In this document: piece after piece, positions 50,804 to 59,291 of the stretch
Layout of the letters: each line of letters opens with the position of its first letter
Numbering within the stretch: position 1 is the first letter of the stretch
Origin: Roseburia sp.
GTDB lineage: Bacteria > Bacillota > Clostridia > Lachnospirales > Lachnospiraceae
Direction: 5' to 3'
NCBI GenBank assembly: GCA_026168605.1
Contig: JAPFDX010000046.1
Span: 1-64,000, forward strand
DNA: 64,000 bases
Position numbers and translations under genes: made by a program
Notes under the pieces: model-generated
What the model saw: the letters and a program-made list of their open reading frames with translations, nothing else
Databases searched by the model: none
Told to the model about the DNA's origin: nothing

Positions 50804-51322
50804 ATGGCAGAGGCACACTGGTATGTAGTTCATACCTACTCAGGATATGAGAATAAGGTAAAAGCGAACATTGACAAAACGATTGAAAACCGGCATCTGG
50901 AGGATCAGATCTTAGAGGTCCGCGTTCCGATGCAGGAAGTTGTCGAGATGAAAAATGGCGCAAAGAAATCCGTATCAAAGAAAATGTTTCCGGGATACGT
51001 ACTTATCAATATGGTAATGAATGATGACACATGGTACGTTGTCAGAAATACCCGTGGTGTTACCGGATTTGTAGGTCCGGGATCGAAGCCGGTACCGCTT
51101 AGCGATGCGGAAATGAGACCGTTAGGAATCAAGACAGAGAACGTTGAGGTTGATTTTGCAGAAGGGGACGCCGTAGTGGTCACCGGAGGTGTCTGGAAGG
51201 ACACGATCGGGGTGATCCAGACGATGAACCACAGCAAGCAGAGCGTGACCATCAACGTAGAACTTTTCGGCCGCGAAACGCCGGTAGAAATAAGTTTCGC
51301 AGATGTAAAGCTTATGAATTAA
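50804..51322 (+). CDS. nusG: transcription termination/antitermination factor NusG, 172 aa
   Basis: NGN domain (WYVVHTYSGYENKVKANIDK, then MFPGYVLINMVMND and VRNTRGVTGFVG) and C-terminal KOW domain (VDFAEGDAVVVTGGVWKDTI). It binds RNA polymerase and modulates pausing and translation coupling. Standard position after secE. Confidence 0.96.
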   Translation: MAEAHWYVVHTYSGYENKVKANIDKTIENRHLEDQILEVRVPMQEVVEMKNGAKKSVSKKMFPGYVLINMVMNDDTWYVVRNTRGVTGFVGPGSKPVPLSDAEMRPLGIKTENVEVDFAEGDAVVVTGGVWKDTIGVIQTMNHSKQSVTINVELFGRETPVEISFADVKLMN

Positions 51323-51337
51323 AAGGAGGCAATTCCA

Positions 51338-51763
51338 ATGGCAAAGAAAGTAGAAGGATATATCAAATTGCAGATTCCTGCTGGCAAGGCTACACCTGCT
51401 CCGCCAGTTGGACCGGCTCTTGGACAGCACGGCGTAAACATCGTTGAGTTTACAAAGCAGTTCAATGCCAGAACAGCAGACCAGGGTGATCTGATCATTC
51501 CGGTAGTGATCACAGTATATGCGGACAGAAGCTTCAGCTTCATCACAAAGACTCCGCCAGCTCCGGTACTGATCAAGAAGGCTTGCAACATCAAATCCGG
51601 TTCCGCAAAGCCGAACAAGGAGAAGGTTGCAGTTCTCTCCAAGGCAAAGCTTCAGGAGATCGCAGAGTTAAAGATGCCGGACTTAAACGCAGCATCTTTA
51701 GAGGCAGCTATGAGCATGATCGCCGGTACTGCAAGAAGTATGGGCGTAACAGTTGAGGAATAA
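51338..51763 (+). CDS. rplK: 50S ribosomal protein L11, 141 aa
   Basis: [20 protein letters not shown], then [20 protein letters not shown] and the C-terminal RNA-binding domain ([13 protein letters not shown]). Full length. It forms the GTPase-associated stalk base with 23S rRNA. Confidence 0.97.
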   Translation: MAKKVEGYIKLQIPAGKATPAPPVGPALGQHGVNIVEFTKQFNARTADQGDLIIPVVITVYADRSFSFITKTPPAPVLIKKACNIKSGSAKPNKEKVAVLSKAKLQEIAELKMPDLNAASLEAAMSMIAGTARSMGVTVEE

Positions 51764-51837
51764 ATAGCAGTACCATGAAACCCGGCAATGCATTAGAAAA
51801 ATGCGGGAGCATAGGGATTCTATTGTATCAAAACAAG

Positions 51838-51889
51838 AAGTTTAGTGGGAGGGTCCTCTCCCGGTACGACCACAAGGAGGTTTATTTTC
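51838..51889 (+). promoter_or_regulatory. L1-binding mRNA leader
   Basis: AGTGGGAGGGTCCTCTCCCG forms a short stem and is followed by GTACGACCAC and the ribosome binding site AAGGAGG. This mimics the L1 site on 23S rRNA and matches the known Firmicute L1 leader, where L1 represses its own translation. Confidence 0.7.
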
Positions 51890-52585
51890 ATGAAAAGAGG
51901 AAAGAAATATCAGAACGCTGTAAAATCTTTTGACAAGAGCGCCCAGTATGATGTTGCTGAGGCAATCAGTTTAGTGAAGAAGAATGCTACGGCGAAATTT
52001 GATGAGACAATCGAGCTTCATATCAGAACAGGCTGTGATGGACGTCACGCAGAGCAGCAGATCCGCGGTGCAGTTGTACTGCCGCACGGAACAGGTAAGG
52101 CTGTGAAAGTCTTAGTATTCGCTAAGGGTACAAAGTTAGATGAGGCACAGGCAGCAGGCGCTGACTTCGTTGGAGGCGAGGAGTTAATTCCGAAGATCCA
52201 GAACGAGGGTTGGTTAGATTTCGATGTTGTCGTTGCTACACCTGACATGATGGGTGTTGTTGGTCGTCTGGGACGTGTCCTTGGACCAAAGGGCTTAATG
52301 CCGAACCCGAAGGCTGGAACAGTTACCATGGATGTAACAAAGGCTGTAAACGACATCAAGGCTGGTAAGATTGAGTACAGATTGGACAAGACAAACATTA
52401 TCCATGTGCCAGTTGGAAAAGCATCTTTTACAGAAGAGCAGTTAAGCGACAACTTCCAGACCCTTATGGGTGCGATCAACAAGGCTAAGCCGGCAAGCTT
52501 AAAGGGACAGTATATCAGAAGTGCAACCCTTGCTTCCACAATGGGACCGGGCGTGAAGTTAAACGTTACCAAGATTGCCAACTAA
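51890..52585 (+). CDS. rplA: 50S ribosomal protein L1, 231 aa
   Basis: [20 protein letters not shown] at the start, [14 protein letters not shown] [40 protein letters not shown] and the C-terminal [14 protein letters not shown] chose ATG 51890 directly after AAGGAGG; the longer frame upstream runs through the L1 leader. Confidence 0.97.
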   Translation: MKRGKKYQNAVKSFDKSAQYDVAEAISLVKKNATAKFDETIELHIRTGCDGRHAEQQIRGAVVLPHGTGKAVKVLVFAKGTKLDEAQAAGADFVGGEELIPKIQNEGWLDFDVVVATPDMMGVVGRLGRVLGPKGLMPNPKAGTVTMDVTKAVNDIKAGKIEYRLDKTNIIHVPVGKASFTEEQLSDNFQTLMGAINKAKPASLKGQYIRSATLASTMGPGVKLNVTKIAN

Positions 52586-52592
52586 GTTTTTG

Positions 52593-52621
52593 TTGACAGA
52601 CGCAATATACAATGATATAAT
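52593..52621 (+). promoter_or_regulatory. promoter of rplJL
   Basis: TTGACA (52593-52598), 17 nt, TATAAT (52616-52621): full consensus sigma-A promoter 7 nt after the rplA stop. Confidence 0.85.
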
Positions 52622-52832
52622 GCAAGCGTTGTCGTAAGACGACGCTATGCATAATGTGCCGAAGACAGTAGGTGCCGCAAGGCGTAACCGATAGACCTAC
52701 CGAGGGATGATTGATGGATTATCATCATGAGAATGATTTGTGACGGATCCTCCCTGCTTTGGCGGGGAGGATTTTTAGTTATAAAAATCGGTTCGGCTTT
52801 TATGAAAAATCTAAAAAGGAGGTGCACGATTC
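52622..52832 (+). ncRNA. L10 ribosomal protein leader with attenuator
   Basis: The 200-nt leader contains GCCGAAGACAGTAGGTGC ... GACCTACCGAGG, the recognised L10 leader motif, then a strong hairpin, ATCCTCCC/GGGGAGGAT with T-run (52747-52776), before the rplJ ribosome binding site. L10(L12) binding to the leader is known to control rplJL expression in Firmicutes. Confidence 0.85.
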
Positions 52833-53393
52833 GTGGCAAAGGTAGAATTAAAACAGCCTATCGTACAGGAAATTTCTGAAAACATCAAAGACGCACAGTC
52901 TGTCGTAGTAGTTGATTACCGTGGACTTACGGTTGCAGAAGATACTCAGTTGCGTAAAGCATTAAGAGAAGCTGGTGTTTCTTACAAGGTATATAAGAAT
53001 ACATTAGTGAGCCGTGCGGTAGAGGGAACAGAGTTCGAGAGCTTAAGAGACGTGCTTGAGGGACCGAGCGCATTTGCGATTTCAGCAACAGATGCAACCG
53101 CTCCGGCAAGAGTTCTTGCAAAGTTCGCTAAGACAGCTCCGGCGCTTGAGATCAAGGCTGGTGTCGTAGAAGGAAACTACTATGATGCAGAGGGCATGAA
53201 GGCAATCTCTGCTATACCGTCAAGAGAAGAGCTGCTTTCCAAGTTGCTTGGAAGCTTACAGTCTCCGATCACCAATCTTGCTCGTGTTCTTAATCAGATC
53301 GCAGAGCAGGGCGGTGCAGCCGATGTGGCTGTTGCTGCAGATGCAGCAGTAGAGGAGCCGGCAGCAGAAGCTGCAGAGACTCCGGCAGAGTAG
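52833..53393 (+). CDS. rplJ: 50S ribosomal protein L10, 186 aa
   Basis: VVVDYRGLTVAEDTQLRKAL, YKVYKNTLVSRAVEGTEFE and an Ala/Glu-rich C-terminal tail. GTG start with AAAGGAGGTG upstream. Anchors L7/L12 dimers on the ribosome stalk and regulates its own operon. Confidence 0.96.
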   Translation: MAKVELKQPIVQEISENIKDAQSVVVVDYRGLTVAEDTQLRKALREAGVSYKVYKNTLVSRAVEGTEFESLRDVLEGPSAFAISATDATAPARVLAKFAKTAPALEIKAGVVEGNYYDAEGMKAISAIPSREELLSKLLGSLQSPITNLARVLNQIAEQGGAADVAVAADAAVEEPAAEAAETPAE

Positions 53394-53447
53394 TCATAGA
53401 GTATAGGTACTCATCATTATCAAAATTATTAAATGGAGGAAAAAATA

Positions 53448-53822
53448 ATGGCAAAATTAACAACAGCAGAGTTTATCGAAGCTATCAAAGAGTTAAGCGT
53501 ATTAGAGTTAAACGATTTAGTAAAAGCTTGTGAAGAAGAGTTCGGCGTATCCGCAGCAGCAGGTGTTGTTGTTGCAGCAGGTGCTGGCGATGCAGCAGCA
53601 ACTGAGGAGAAGACTGAGTTCGACGTAGAGCTGACAGAGGTTGGCCCGAACAAGGTTAAGGTTATCAAGGTTGTTCGTGAGGCAACTGGCTTAGGTCTGA
53701 AGGAAGCTAAGGACGTTGTAGACGGCGCTCCGAAGGTGATCAAAGAGGCTGCTGACAAGGCAACTGCTGATGACATCAAGGCTAAACTTGAGGCTGAAGG
53801 CGCAAAGGTTACTTTAAAATAA
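53448..53822 (+). CDS. rplL: 50S ribosomal protein L7/L12, 124 aa
   Basis: N-terminal dimerisation helix ([20 protein letters not shown]), Ala/Val/Gly hinge ([20 protein letters not shown]) and C-terminal factor-binding domain ([20 protein letters not shown]). I chose ATG 53448 with AAATGGAGG upstream. rpoB and rpoC, which normally follow, are absent downstream. Confidence 0.97.
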   Translation: MAKLTTAEFIEAIKELSVLELNDLVKACEEEFGVSAAAGVVVAAGAGDAAATEEKTEFDVELTEVGPNKVKVIKVVREATGLGLKEAKDVVDGAPKVIKEAADKATADDIKAKLEAEGAKVTLK

Positions 53823-53825
53823 TCG

Positions 53826-53957
53826 CGATTTAGCGGATTGAGAAAAGAAAACGGAGAGGCAGACTTGTGCTTGCACAGAGGTCTGCCTCTCCGTTTTTCT
53901 TTTTGAGAGCGCAACGCGTGTCGGATGACGAAGTCAGCCGACAATCCGCTAAAATCG
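53826..53957. repeat. inverted repeat flanking the rplL terminator
   Basis: CGATTTAGCGGATTG (53826-53840) is the inverse complement, with one extra base, of CAATCCGCTAAAATCG (53942-53957). The right arm belongs to a short repeat family seen again at about 55081-55127. Confidence 0.65.
53848..53897 (+). terminator. strong terminator after rplL
   Basis: AAAACGGAGAGGCAGAC pairs with GTCTGCCTCTCCGTTTTT, with an inner GTGC/GCAC pair, followed by T-rich sequence. It fully separates rplL from what follows. Confidence 0.85.
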
Positions 53958-54093
53958 AAAGCAGAGCACCCAGAAAATTTATTTTCGGGGGTGCGCCCCT
54001 CTTTTTGTGTTTATTCGGCGCCAGCCGCATATTGATCGGCGTCAGCCGAGCAATATAGCTGCTTGTAGTGCATGGGATTGAGAGCGCTAGGCA
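53908..54093 (+). repeat. intergenic repeat family, copy A
   Basis: Holds two modules: GAGCGCAACGCGTGT followed by GGATGACGAAGTCAGCCGAC (53909-53942) and GCAATATAGCTGCTTGTAGT plus GCATGGGATTGAGAGCG (54050-54086). Both occur again, joined in the other order and slightly diverged, at 55031-55127 on the far side of the TraX gene. No coding role seen. Confidence 0.7.
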
Positions 54094-54179
54094 TAGAAAA
54101 AGGACAGTCGATTTTCTCGGCTGCCCTTTTGAAAAGTATGAAATTGATGGAGTGTTACTTAGCTGCAAAAGTGCAATTT

Positions 54180-54878
54180 TCATATAAAAAGCTGAATTAA
54201 GAAAATTGCGAAAAGGTGCGCCGGGTAATAGATGTAGAAAAACCATTTTGAAATCTTGAGGTTGGACTTTGTATGAATGTAAATAAACGGCAAAGCCAAC
54301 AGTGAAAAAATTTCAAACCCGATGGCATGACCGCCTATTTTAAGTGCAAGCGGGTCTTCCATGTATCCATTCAGCGCGGGCAGGTAGGAAAGCGTATAAA
54401 TGATAGCCCCCAGCCATGGCTTATTTCTGCAAAGGTAGAAAATCATCATTAGAATAAGCCCTGTCATGGCGTAATCAAAATTGACCACATTCAGAAGAAT
54501 AATTCCCGCTATAAACAGCCACCATTTTTTCTCCTTAAAGCCCCATGTGGCTGCAAGGCTCACGATTAGAGTGAAGAAAATATTCAGATTGAAAATGTTC
54601 CCGACAATATCATCTGAATTAAAAGCTAAAATCCAAAACGGTTGTGAGATGAAAGCAAATGCTCCTAAACGAAGCAGATATTTTTTTATATCGTGAGTAT
54701 ATAACATACCCACTGTTAAGCAGTAGCAAAAAAGCGGGAAAGCAATTCTTCCTATCCAACGAAAAACCGGATATTCCGGGAAGAAGGCGCCTCCGATATG
54801 GTCTACTGTCATGGCAATGATTGCTATCAGTTTGATTAGGTTTGTGTCAAGATTTGTCTTTAGTCGTTGTTCTTGCAT
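54180..54878 (-). CDS. TraX-family membrane protein, 232 aa
   Basis: Six to eight helices with the TraX signature TNLIKLIAIIAMTVDHIGGA, FRWIGRIAFPLFCYCLTVGM and C-terminal FFYIYYPAHLFAIFLIQ. The E. coli namesake acetylates pilin; most Firmicute members have no known function. Preceded by AAGGAG and a consensus-like promoter. Flanked on both sides by the same short intergenic repeats and more AT-rich than the ribosomal genes beside it, which suggests acquisition. Confidence 0.85.
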   Translation of the reverse strand: MQEQRLKTNLDTNLIKLIAIIAMTVDHIGGAFFPEYPVFRWIGRIAFPLFCYCLTVGMLYTHDIKKYLLRLGAFAFISQPFWILAFNSDDIVGNIFNLNIFFTLIVSLAATWGFKEKKWWLFIAGIILLNVVNFDYAMTGLILMMIFYLCRNKPWLGAIIYTLSYLPALNGYMEDPLALKIGGHAIGFEIFSLLALPFIYIHTKSNLKISKWFFYIYYPAHLFAIFLIQLFI

Positions 54879-54931
54879 GCTTAAAAACTCCTTGTTTGGT
54901 ATCGTGTATCGCAGCTAACACACCGGCTAAT

Positions 54932-54960
54932 ATTTTATCATTTCAAAATGGGAATGTCAA
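54932..54960 (-). promoter_or_regulatory. TraX gene promoter
   Basis: On the minus strand TTGACA (54955-54960), 17 nt, TAAAAT (54932-54937). Confidence 0.75.
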
Positions 54961-54993
54961 AAATTCCTTTCAGCCTATCGGCGGCATGATTCG

Positions 54994-55127
54994 GAACGCT
55001 CAGTAGAAAAAAGGACAGTCGACTTTGGTCGGCGTTAGTCGAACAATATAGCTGCTTGTAGCGCATGGGATTGAGAGCAGCGCAACGTGTGTGGGATGAC
55101 GAAGTCAGCGACAATCCGCTAAAATAG
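54994..55127 (+). repeat. intergenic repeat family, copy B
   Basis: AAAAAAGGACAGTCGACTTT (also seen as AAAAAGGACAGTCGATTTTC near 54098), GAACAATATAGCTGCTTGTA, GCATGGGATTGAGAGC, GGATGACGAAGTCAGCGACA and ATCCGCTAAAAT follow each other here as one block of about 130 bp, the fullest copy in the window. Confidence 0.7.
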
Positions 55128-55212
55128 CTACAAATATTCTATGTTTTTTTCATACCTATGTGATAGAATACGAATAAAAATGAGGAGTACCATAGTCTAT
55201 CCCATTTCATGA

Positions 55213-55413
55213 GATCAAGTACGTGGAACTGAAATAGAAGATTTTTTGACCAACCATATTATCATAGGTTCTAACGGTAGTGGAGAACTGTATGGGATTG
55301 ATGAGGAAGGAAATTATTTCAATGTTCCGATTATCTTTGAGGAAGAAAGTATAACTGTTTTGGGAAATGATGTAAACTTACTTCCGGATCAAATAAATGA
55401 TTTCTGGAAATGA
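55213..55413 (+). pseudogene. truncated SUKH (SMI1/KNR4)-like gene
   Basis: An open frame without a start codon encodes HIIIGSNGSGELYGIDEEGN, then YFNVPIIFEEESITVLGNDV and ends at FWK. The IGSNG.GELYG.D pattern is the C-terminal half of SMI1/KNR4 (SUKH) proteins, which are often immunity proteins of polymorphic toxins. The N-terminal half is missing or broken by a stop at 55210. No toxin gene is visible nearby. Confidence 0.6.
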
Positions 55414-55478
55414 CAATTCCGCTTTTTTGTACACTGCGGTAGCGCAATTATCCAAAGAAAAAATAATGGGGGGAATAA

Positions 55479-56213
55479 ATGAAAACCGGGAGAAAAAATA
55501 CAGAGGGACAAAGCAGCGTTTCTACAAGCGCAGTGATTAAGGTAATATTAGGCTTTTTTCTGGTAGGAAATCTTTTGTATGCCGGGATTGCCTTTTTAAC
55601 GGGAGATACGAGCTATATTGGGGAAGTTTTGTTGAAAACAGGTATTTCTGTTGTGGTCAATATATTTTTACTTTTAGGTGCAGATTTTTGTAGTGCGATC
55701 GAGAACCGGATGTGGAAAATAAAAAATTATGTGGAATCCGACCTGGACAAGCATTATCAGACACTGAAATGCAGCGGGGGTTATTACATATATTATTTGA
55801 GCGTAATGATATTGGATTTGATATGTATAGGCTTCTTTTGGTACTGGTATGAAACAGAAAGGGAAAGTCTGGTAAGGAGTTATCAGGAAGGAGATTTGAC
55901 ATACTGTTTTCTTGTGATGTTGGGATTCAATCTTACTTCTATTTTTACATTTCTTAGATACAATTCTAAGAGGGTATTTTACACAAGACGGTATTTTTGT
56001 ATGGTAAGCTTTTTTCGCAGAGAGACAGTGACATGGTCGAGCCTGAAAAAAATAGAATACTGTCGTAAGAAAAAACCGAGATGGGTTTTTACAACAATGG
56101 AGAAAACCATTGTTGTAAATTCGGAAATATTTTACGATGGGTGGTCTGATTTCGAGGAGCAGGTATTGGATGCGGCACAAGAGTATCAGATACATTTAAT
56201 TTGTAAAAACTGA
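55479..56213 (+). CDS. hypothetical membrane protein, 244 aa
   Basis: Four hydrophobic helices (about 18-41, 52-72, 106-126 and 145-163; for example VIKVILGFFLVGNLLYAGIA) and a cytoplasmic C-terminal part that looks like a PH-like beta domain (WSSLKKIEYCRKKKPRWVFT). The C-terminal VVNSEIFYDGWSDFEEQV fits this. No family recognised. GGGGGG precedes the start. AT-rich. Confidence 0.6.
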   Translation: MKTGRKNTEGQSSVSTSAVIKVILGFFLVGNLLYAGIAFLTGDTSYIGEVLLKTGISVVVNIFLLLGADFCSAIENRMWKIKNYVESDLDKHYQTLKCSGGYYIYYLSVMILDLICIGFFWYWYETERESLVRSYQEGDLTYCFLVMLGFNLTSIFTFLRYNSKRVFYTRRYFCMVSFFRRETVTWSSLKKIEYCRKKKPRWVFTTMEKTIVVNSEIFYDGWSDFEEQVLDAAQEYQIHLICKN

Positions 56214-56288
56214 AACTTTTTCATTTCCGGGCGGGTCTAATATTCTGTAATAAAAAAGAAATGCGCCTAGGCGCGGAAAAGAGGAGAG

Positions 56289-56690
56289 ATGAAAAAACAA
56301 TTTACAATTCTTTTGGTGACAATGGGAATCATGAGTGCAGTTTTTGCAGGATGCGGAAAAGAGGAGACGGGTACACAGCCGCCTGCTGTGCCGGAGAGCG
56401 GTGTGGAGACGCAGGTGGGAGGAGAGACTGGAAATCAGGCAGACACGCAGGAGCCTGAGATCTCTGCGGGAGATACTAAAACAGTTTCCGGAACGCTGGA
56501 AGAGAAGAAAGATATGCTCTTTATCATTACAACCGACGACGGCGAGGCATATTCGATCGGCTTTGAGACAGCCCCGGAGGGATATGACCAGTTAAAAGCA
56601 GGGGATTCCGTTGTGATGGAGTATACGGGAGAACTCTCGGTGGTAGACGCGTTTACCGGAGAGGTCATTTCGCTGAAACCGGCAAAATAA
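56289..56690 (+). CDS. small lipoprotein, 133 aa
   Basis: A signal peptide with lipobox VFAGC (Cys21), then a Thr/Glu/Pro linker and a compact beta-rich domain (residues about 60-133; GTLEEKKDMLFIITTDDGEA, then VVMEYTGELS). Probably anchored outside the membrane. The folded part looks like a small OB-type domain. Function not known. Confidence 0.75.
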   Translation: MKKQFTILLVTMGIMSAVFAGCGKEETGTQPPAVPESGVETQVGGETGNQADTQEPEISAGDTKTVSGTLEEKKDMLFIITTDDGEAYSIGFETAPEGYDQLKAGDSVVMEYTGELSVVDAFTGEVISLKPAK

Positions 56691-56699
56691 TGTTTTTGA

Positions 56700-56750
56700 A
56701 AAAGAAAACCTTTCATGCACAAATCCGATGTGTATGGGAGGTTTTTCTTG
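56700..56750 (+). terminator. terminator after the lipoprotein gene
   Basis: AAGAAAACCT and AGGTTTTTCTT pair, with inner CATGCACA/TGTGTATG, close after the stop codon. Confidence 0.7.
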
Positions 56751-56891
56751 AATTTCCGTTTGTAATTTGGTATAATAACAACATTCATCTGAATGGGGCT
56801 TAGAAGTCCTATCCATGCAGTTTTCTGCATCCGGCGTTTCGCCACAGATTATCAATATTTTTATAATTTTATTTTGAAGGAGGAGCTGCCT

Positions 56892-57806
56892 ATGACAGAC
56901 AACCCTACAACAGACAGACCACTCACACCAAAAAGGCACGCGTTCCGTCCGCTGGAGGAACTCAACCTGATGGATGATTTTCTTTTTCAGGAAATGCTTT
57001 CGCAGGAGAAGGACGGAGAGGAATTTTGCAGGATCCTTCTCGGCACGATCCTCGGGAAAAGGATTCGCAGGGTGCGCATCATTCCGCAGAAAAATATCCT
57101 TGGCATTGACACAAGCCGCCACGGAATCCGCATGGACGCCTATATCGAGGACGTCTCGGATGAGCCGCCGCTGCCGGGAGTATCCGCCGTCGACGCTGCG
57201 GTGGTGCCGGATATTTACGATATCGAGCCGAACAACCGCTACGAGAAGCCGTCGCTGCCCAAGCGGATGCGCTATTATCACGGACTGATCGATACCCAGC
57301 TTTTGGCTTCCAATGAGCCTTACGAAAACCTGCAGAATGTTGTAATCATTGTGATCCTGCCCTACGATCCGTTCGGGAAAAACCGGATGGTGTACACTAT
57401 ACAGAACCAGTGCGTGGAGGATGGCACAGTGTCCTATGATGACGGCGCCAGAAAAATTTTTCTCTACACAAAAGGAACGGAAGGATGTCCTAGCCAAGAC
57501 CTCCGCGATATGCTAAAATATCTTGAGAGTACTACCAATACAAATGTGACAAATCAGGATATCAGCACCATCCACCAGATGGTGGAAAAGGTGAAGCGCC
57601 GGAAGGAGGTTGGCATCAATTATATGAAATCATGGGAGATTGACGCATGGAACCGTCAGGAGGGGCGGGAAGAAGTGATCGGAACGTTGATCGATACGCT
57701 TCAGGAGGTCGGGCTTTCGCGCGAAGATATTTTTCGGAAACTGAAGGAAAAATTTTTGCTGTCTGACGGTAAGGCGGAGGAATATCTGACGCTGTACTGG
57801 AAATAG
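56892..57806 (+). CDS. Rpn/PD-(D/E)XK nuclease-family protein (putative transposase type), 304 aa
   Basis: Starts with FRPLEELNLMDDFLFQEMLS, the N-terminal signature of the Rpn/PDDEXK_2 family; the nuclease core shows RHGIRMDAYIED and AAVVPDIYDIEPNN (Asp and Glu-x-Lys/Asn positions) and RMRYYHGLIDTQLL. C-terminal helical EVIGTLIDTLQEVGLSREDI. Such proteins promote RecA-independent recombination in E. coli and occur in many copies in Lachnospiraceae. The DIE..N position differs from the usual E-x-K, so activity is uncertain. I chose ATG 56892 (GAAGGAGGAG upstream). Confidence 0.85.
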   Translation: MTDNPTTDRPLTPKRHAFRPLEELNLMDDFLFQEMLSQEKDGEEFCRILLGTILGKRIRRVRIIPQKNILGIDTSRHGIRMDAYIEDVSDEPPLPGVSAVDAAVVPDIYDIEPNNRYEKPSLPKRMRYYHGLIDTQLLASNEPYENLQNVVIIVILPYDPFGKNRMVYTIQNQCVEDGTVSYDDGARKIFLYTKGTEGCPSQDLRDMLKYLESTTNTNVTNQDISTIHQMVEKVKRRKEVGINYMKSWEIDAWNRQEGREEVIGTLIDTLQEVGLSREDIFRKLKEKFLLSDGKAEEYLTLYWK

Positions 57807-58148
57807 AGCGGATGCAAGATAGGAGGGCTGATTTATAGGATTCGGTCGTCAAAAAGAGGATTAGCAAACTCCGACTGACAAAATGCACAAATGATATTCT
57901 TTTTGTTCAGGATTCCGAAGCCAAGAACTTCTAAAATGTTCTGGGTATCAGTACTGTGCGGGACGCAACCGCCCTCTATGCGCCATCCGTGGCGCAATTC
58001 GGTCTTTCGCCGGCATCCCTGCCGTCGAATTGCTGAAAATTGGCAGAACATTAAGAAGTTCTAAGCTTTTCCATATTCACAAATCAGAATATCATTGGTA
58101 CATTTTGTCAATCCCATTTTTGAAGATCTCCTTTTGACACCCGAATCT
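57807..58148. repeat. intergenic region with a 19-20 bp inverted-repeat element
   Basis: AGAACTTCTAAAATGTTCTG (57928-57947) is mirrored by CAGAACATTAAGAAGTTCT (58043-58061), about 95 bp apart, with inner GCGCCA/TGGCGC and AATTCG/CGAATT pairs, giving one large folded structure. A short minus-strand frame (57833-58051) can be read through it but lacks a ribosome binding site. It looks like a repeat or MITE-like element rather than a gene. Confidence 0.5.
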
Positions 58149-59291
58149 TTATAAAAAATTCTGTTTTACTGCTTCCAGAAACAAAATTCCCAGATCACCC
58201 CGCAGCGGAACCCTGAGTGTGTGCAGTGTGTCGGAGAGTGCGCTCATGGTGACGGTCATGTCGGCGACGTTGGCGTTTGCCCCCATATGACCGATGCGGA
58301 TCACTTTTCCGGCAAGCGAGTCAAAAGAGCCCGACAGCATGATACCGTGCTCGTTTCGCATGGTCAGCAGAATGGCATCTGCGGTTGTCTCCCCAGGCAC
58401 ATCAAAAACGGTGACGGTGTTCGAGTAGCCGCTGTTTAAGTGCAGGCGCAGTCCTGCGGCAGTCAGAGCGTGCCGTGTGGCGGCGGCAATCTGCGCGTGC
58501 CGGGAGAGCAAATTGCTGTCAGCGGTAATATTGTCAAACGCGGCGCGCAGTCCATAGATATCGCTGATCGGCATGGTATAGGGAAACCATTTCTTTTCAT
58601 AATACCCCTCGAACGTCATGAGATTCGCATAAAAAGAAGCGATCGGCGTTTTACGGTGTTTCATTTTTTGTTTTGCAGCGTCGCTTACGGTCACAAAGGT
58701 CAGACCGGGAGGAGCTGAAACCGCTTTTTGTGAGCCGCCGCAGAGAAGATCAATGCCTGCTTCATCCACCCGGACATCCTCGCCGAACATACCGGAAACG
58801 GAATCCACGACGGTGAGGATGCCATATTTTTTGAGGAGCGGACAGAGACGGTGAATGTCATTGAGGACGCCGCTCGGCGTATCGCAGTGCACGAGCGTGG
58901 CATAGGCATAGTCGTGGTGTTCCGTGAGATGCGCTTCAAGAAGCTCCGGTGGGAACGCGGCAAGCTCATCGGAATGGAGAAATTCAGGAACGCCGCCATA
59001 CATGGTCACGAAATCGGCGAAGCCCCTGCCGTAGATGCCGTTGTCGAGAACGAGCACCTTGTCGCCGGGTTCGGTCAGGGAGGCGCAGGCTGCCTCAAGA
59101 CCGAGGATGCCCTCCCCGTCAAGGATCAGGGTTTCGTTTTCTGTGTGAAGAAGCCGGCTGATCAGTTCACAGGTTTCCTTATAGAAAAAGACAAAGCTTT
59201 CATCAAAATCCGGGTTCGTGCAGGCGAGGCTTCTCGCCCGGCGGACATTTTCGGGAACCTGGGTTGGACCGGGAGTCATAATCTTATACAT
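58149..59291 (-). CDS. class V aminotransferase (serine-pyruvate/alanine-glyoxylate type), 380 aa
   Basis: PLP enzyme with MTPGPTQVPENV at the N-terminus, VVDSVSGMFGEDVRVDEAGI and the PLP-lysine segment LLCGGSQKAVSAPPGLTFV. It would move amino groups between alanine, serine, 2-aminoethylphosphonate or similar and a keto acid; the exact substrate cannot be told. I chose ATG 59291, which overlaps the upstream ECF gene by 8 bp; the two are clearly coupled. Confidence 0.85.
   Translation of the reverse strand: MYKIMTPGPTQVPENVRRARSLACTNPDFDESFVFFYKETCELISRLLHTENETLILDGEGILGLEAACASLTEPGDKVLVLDNGIYGRGFADFVTMYGGVPEFLHSDELAAFPPELLEAHLTEHHDYAYATLVHCDTPSGVLNDIHRLCPLLKKYGILTVVDSVSGMFGEDVRVDEAGIDLLCGGSQKAVSAPPGLTFVTVSDAAKQKMKHRKTPIASFYANLMTFEGYYEKKWFPYTMPISDIYGLRAAFDNITADSNLLSRHAQIAAATRHALTAAGLRLHLNSGYSNTVTVFDVPGETTADAILLTMRNEHGIMLSGSFDSLAGKVIRIGHMGANANVADMTVTMSALSDTLHTLRVPLRGDLGILFLEAVKQNFL

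Noticed and set aside
57833..58051. Minus-strand 72-codon frame in the inverted-repeat region
   Set aside because: No ribosome binding site and it reads through the palindromic arms; more likely repeat sequence than a gene.
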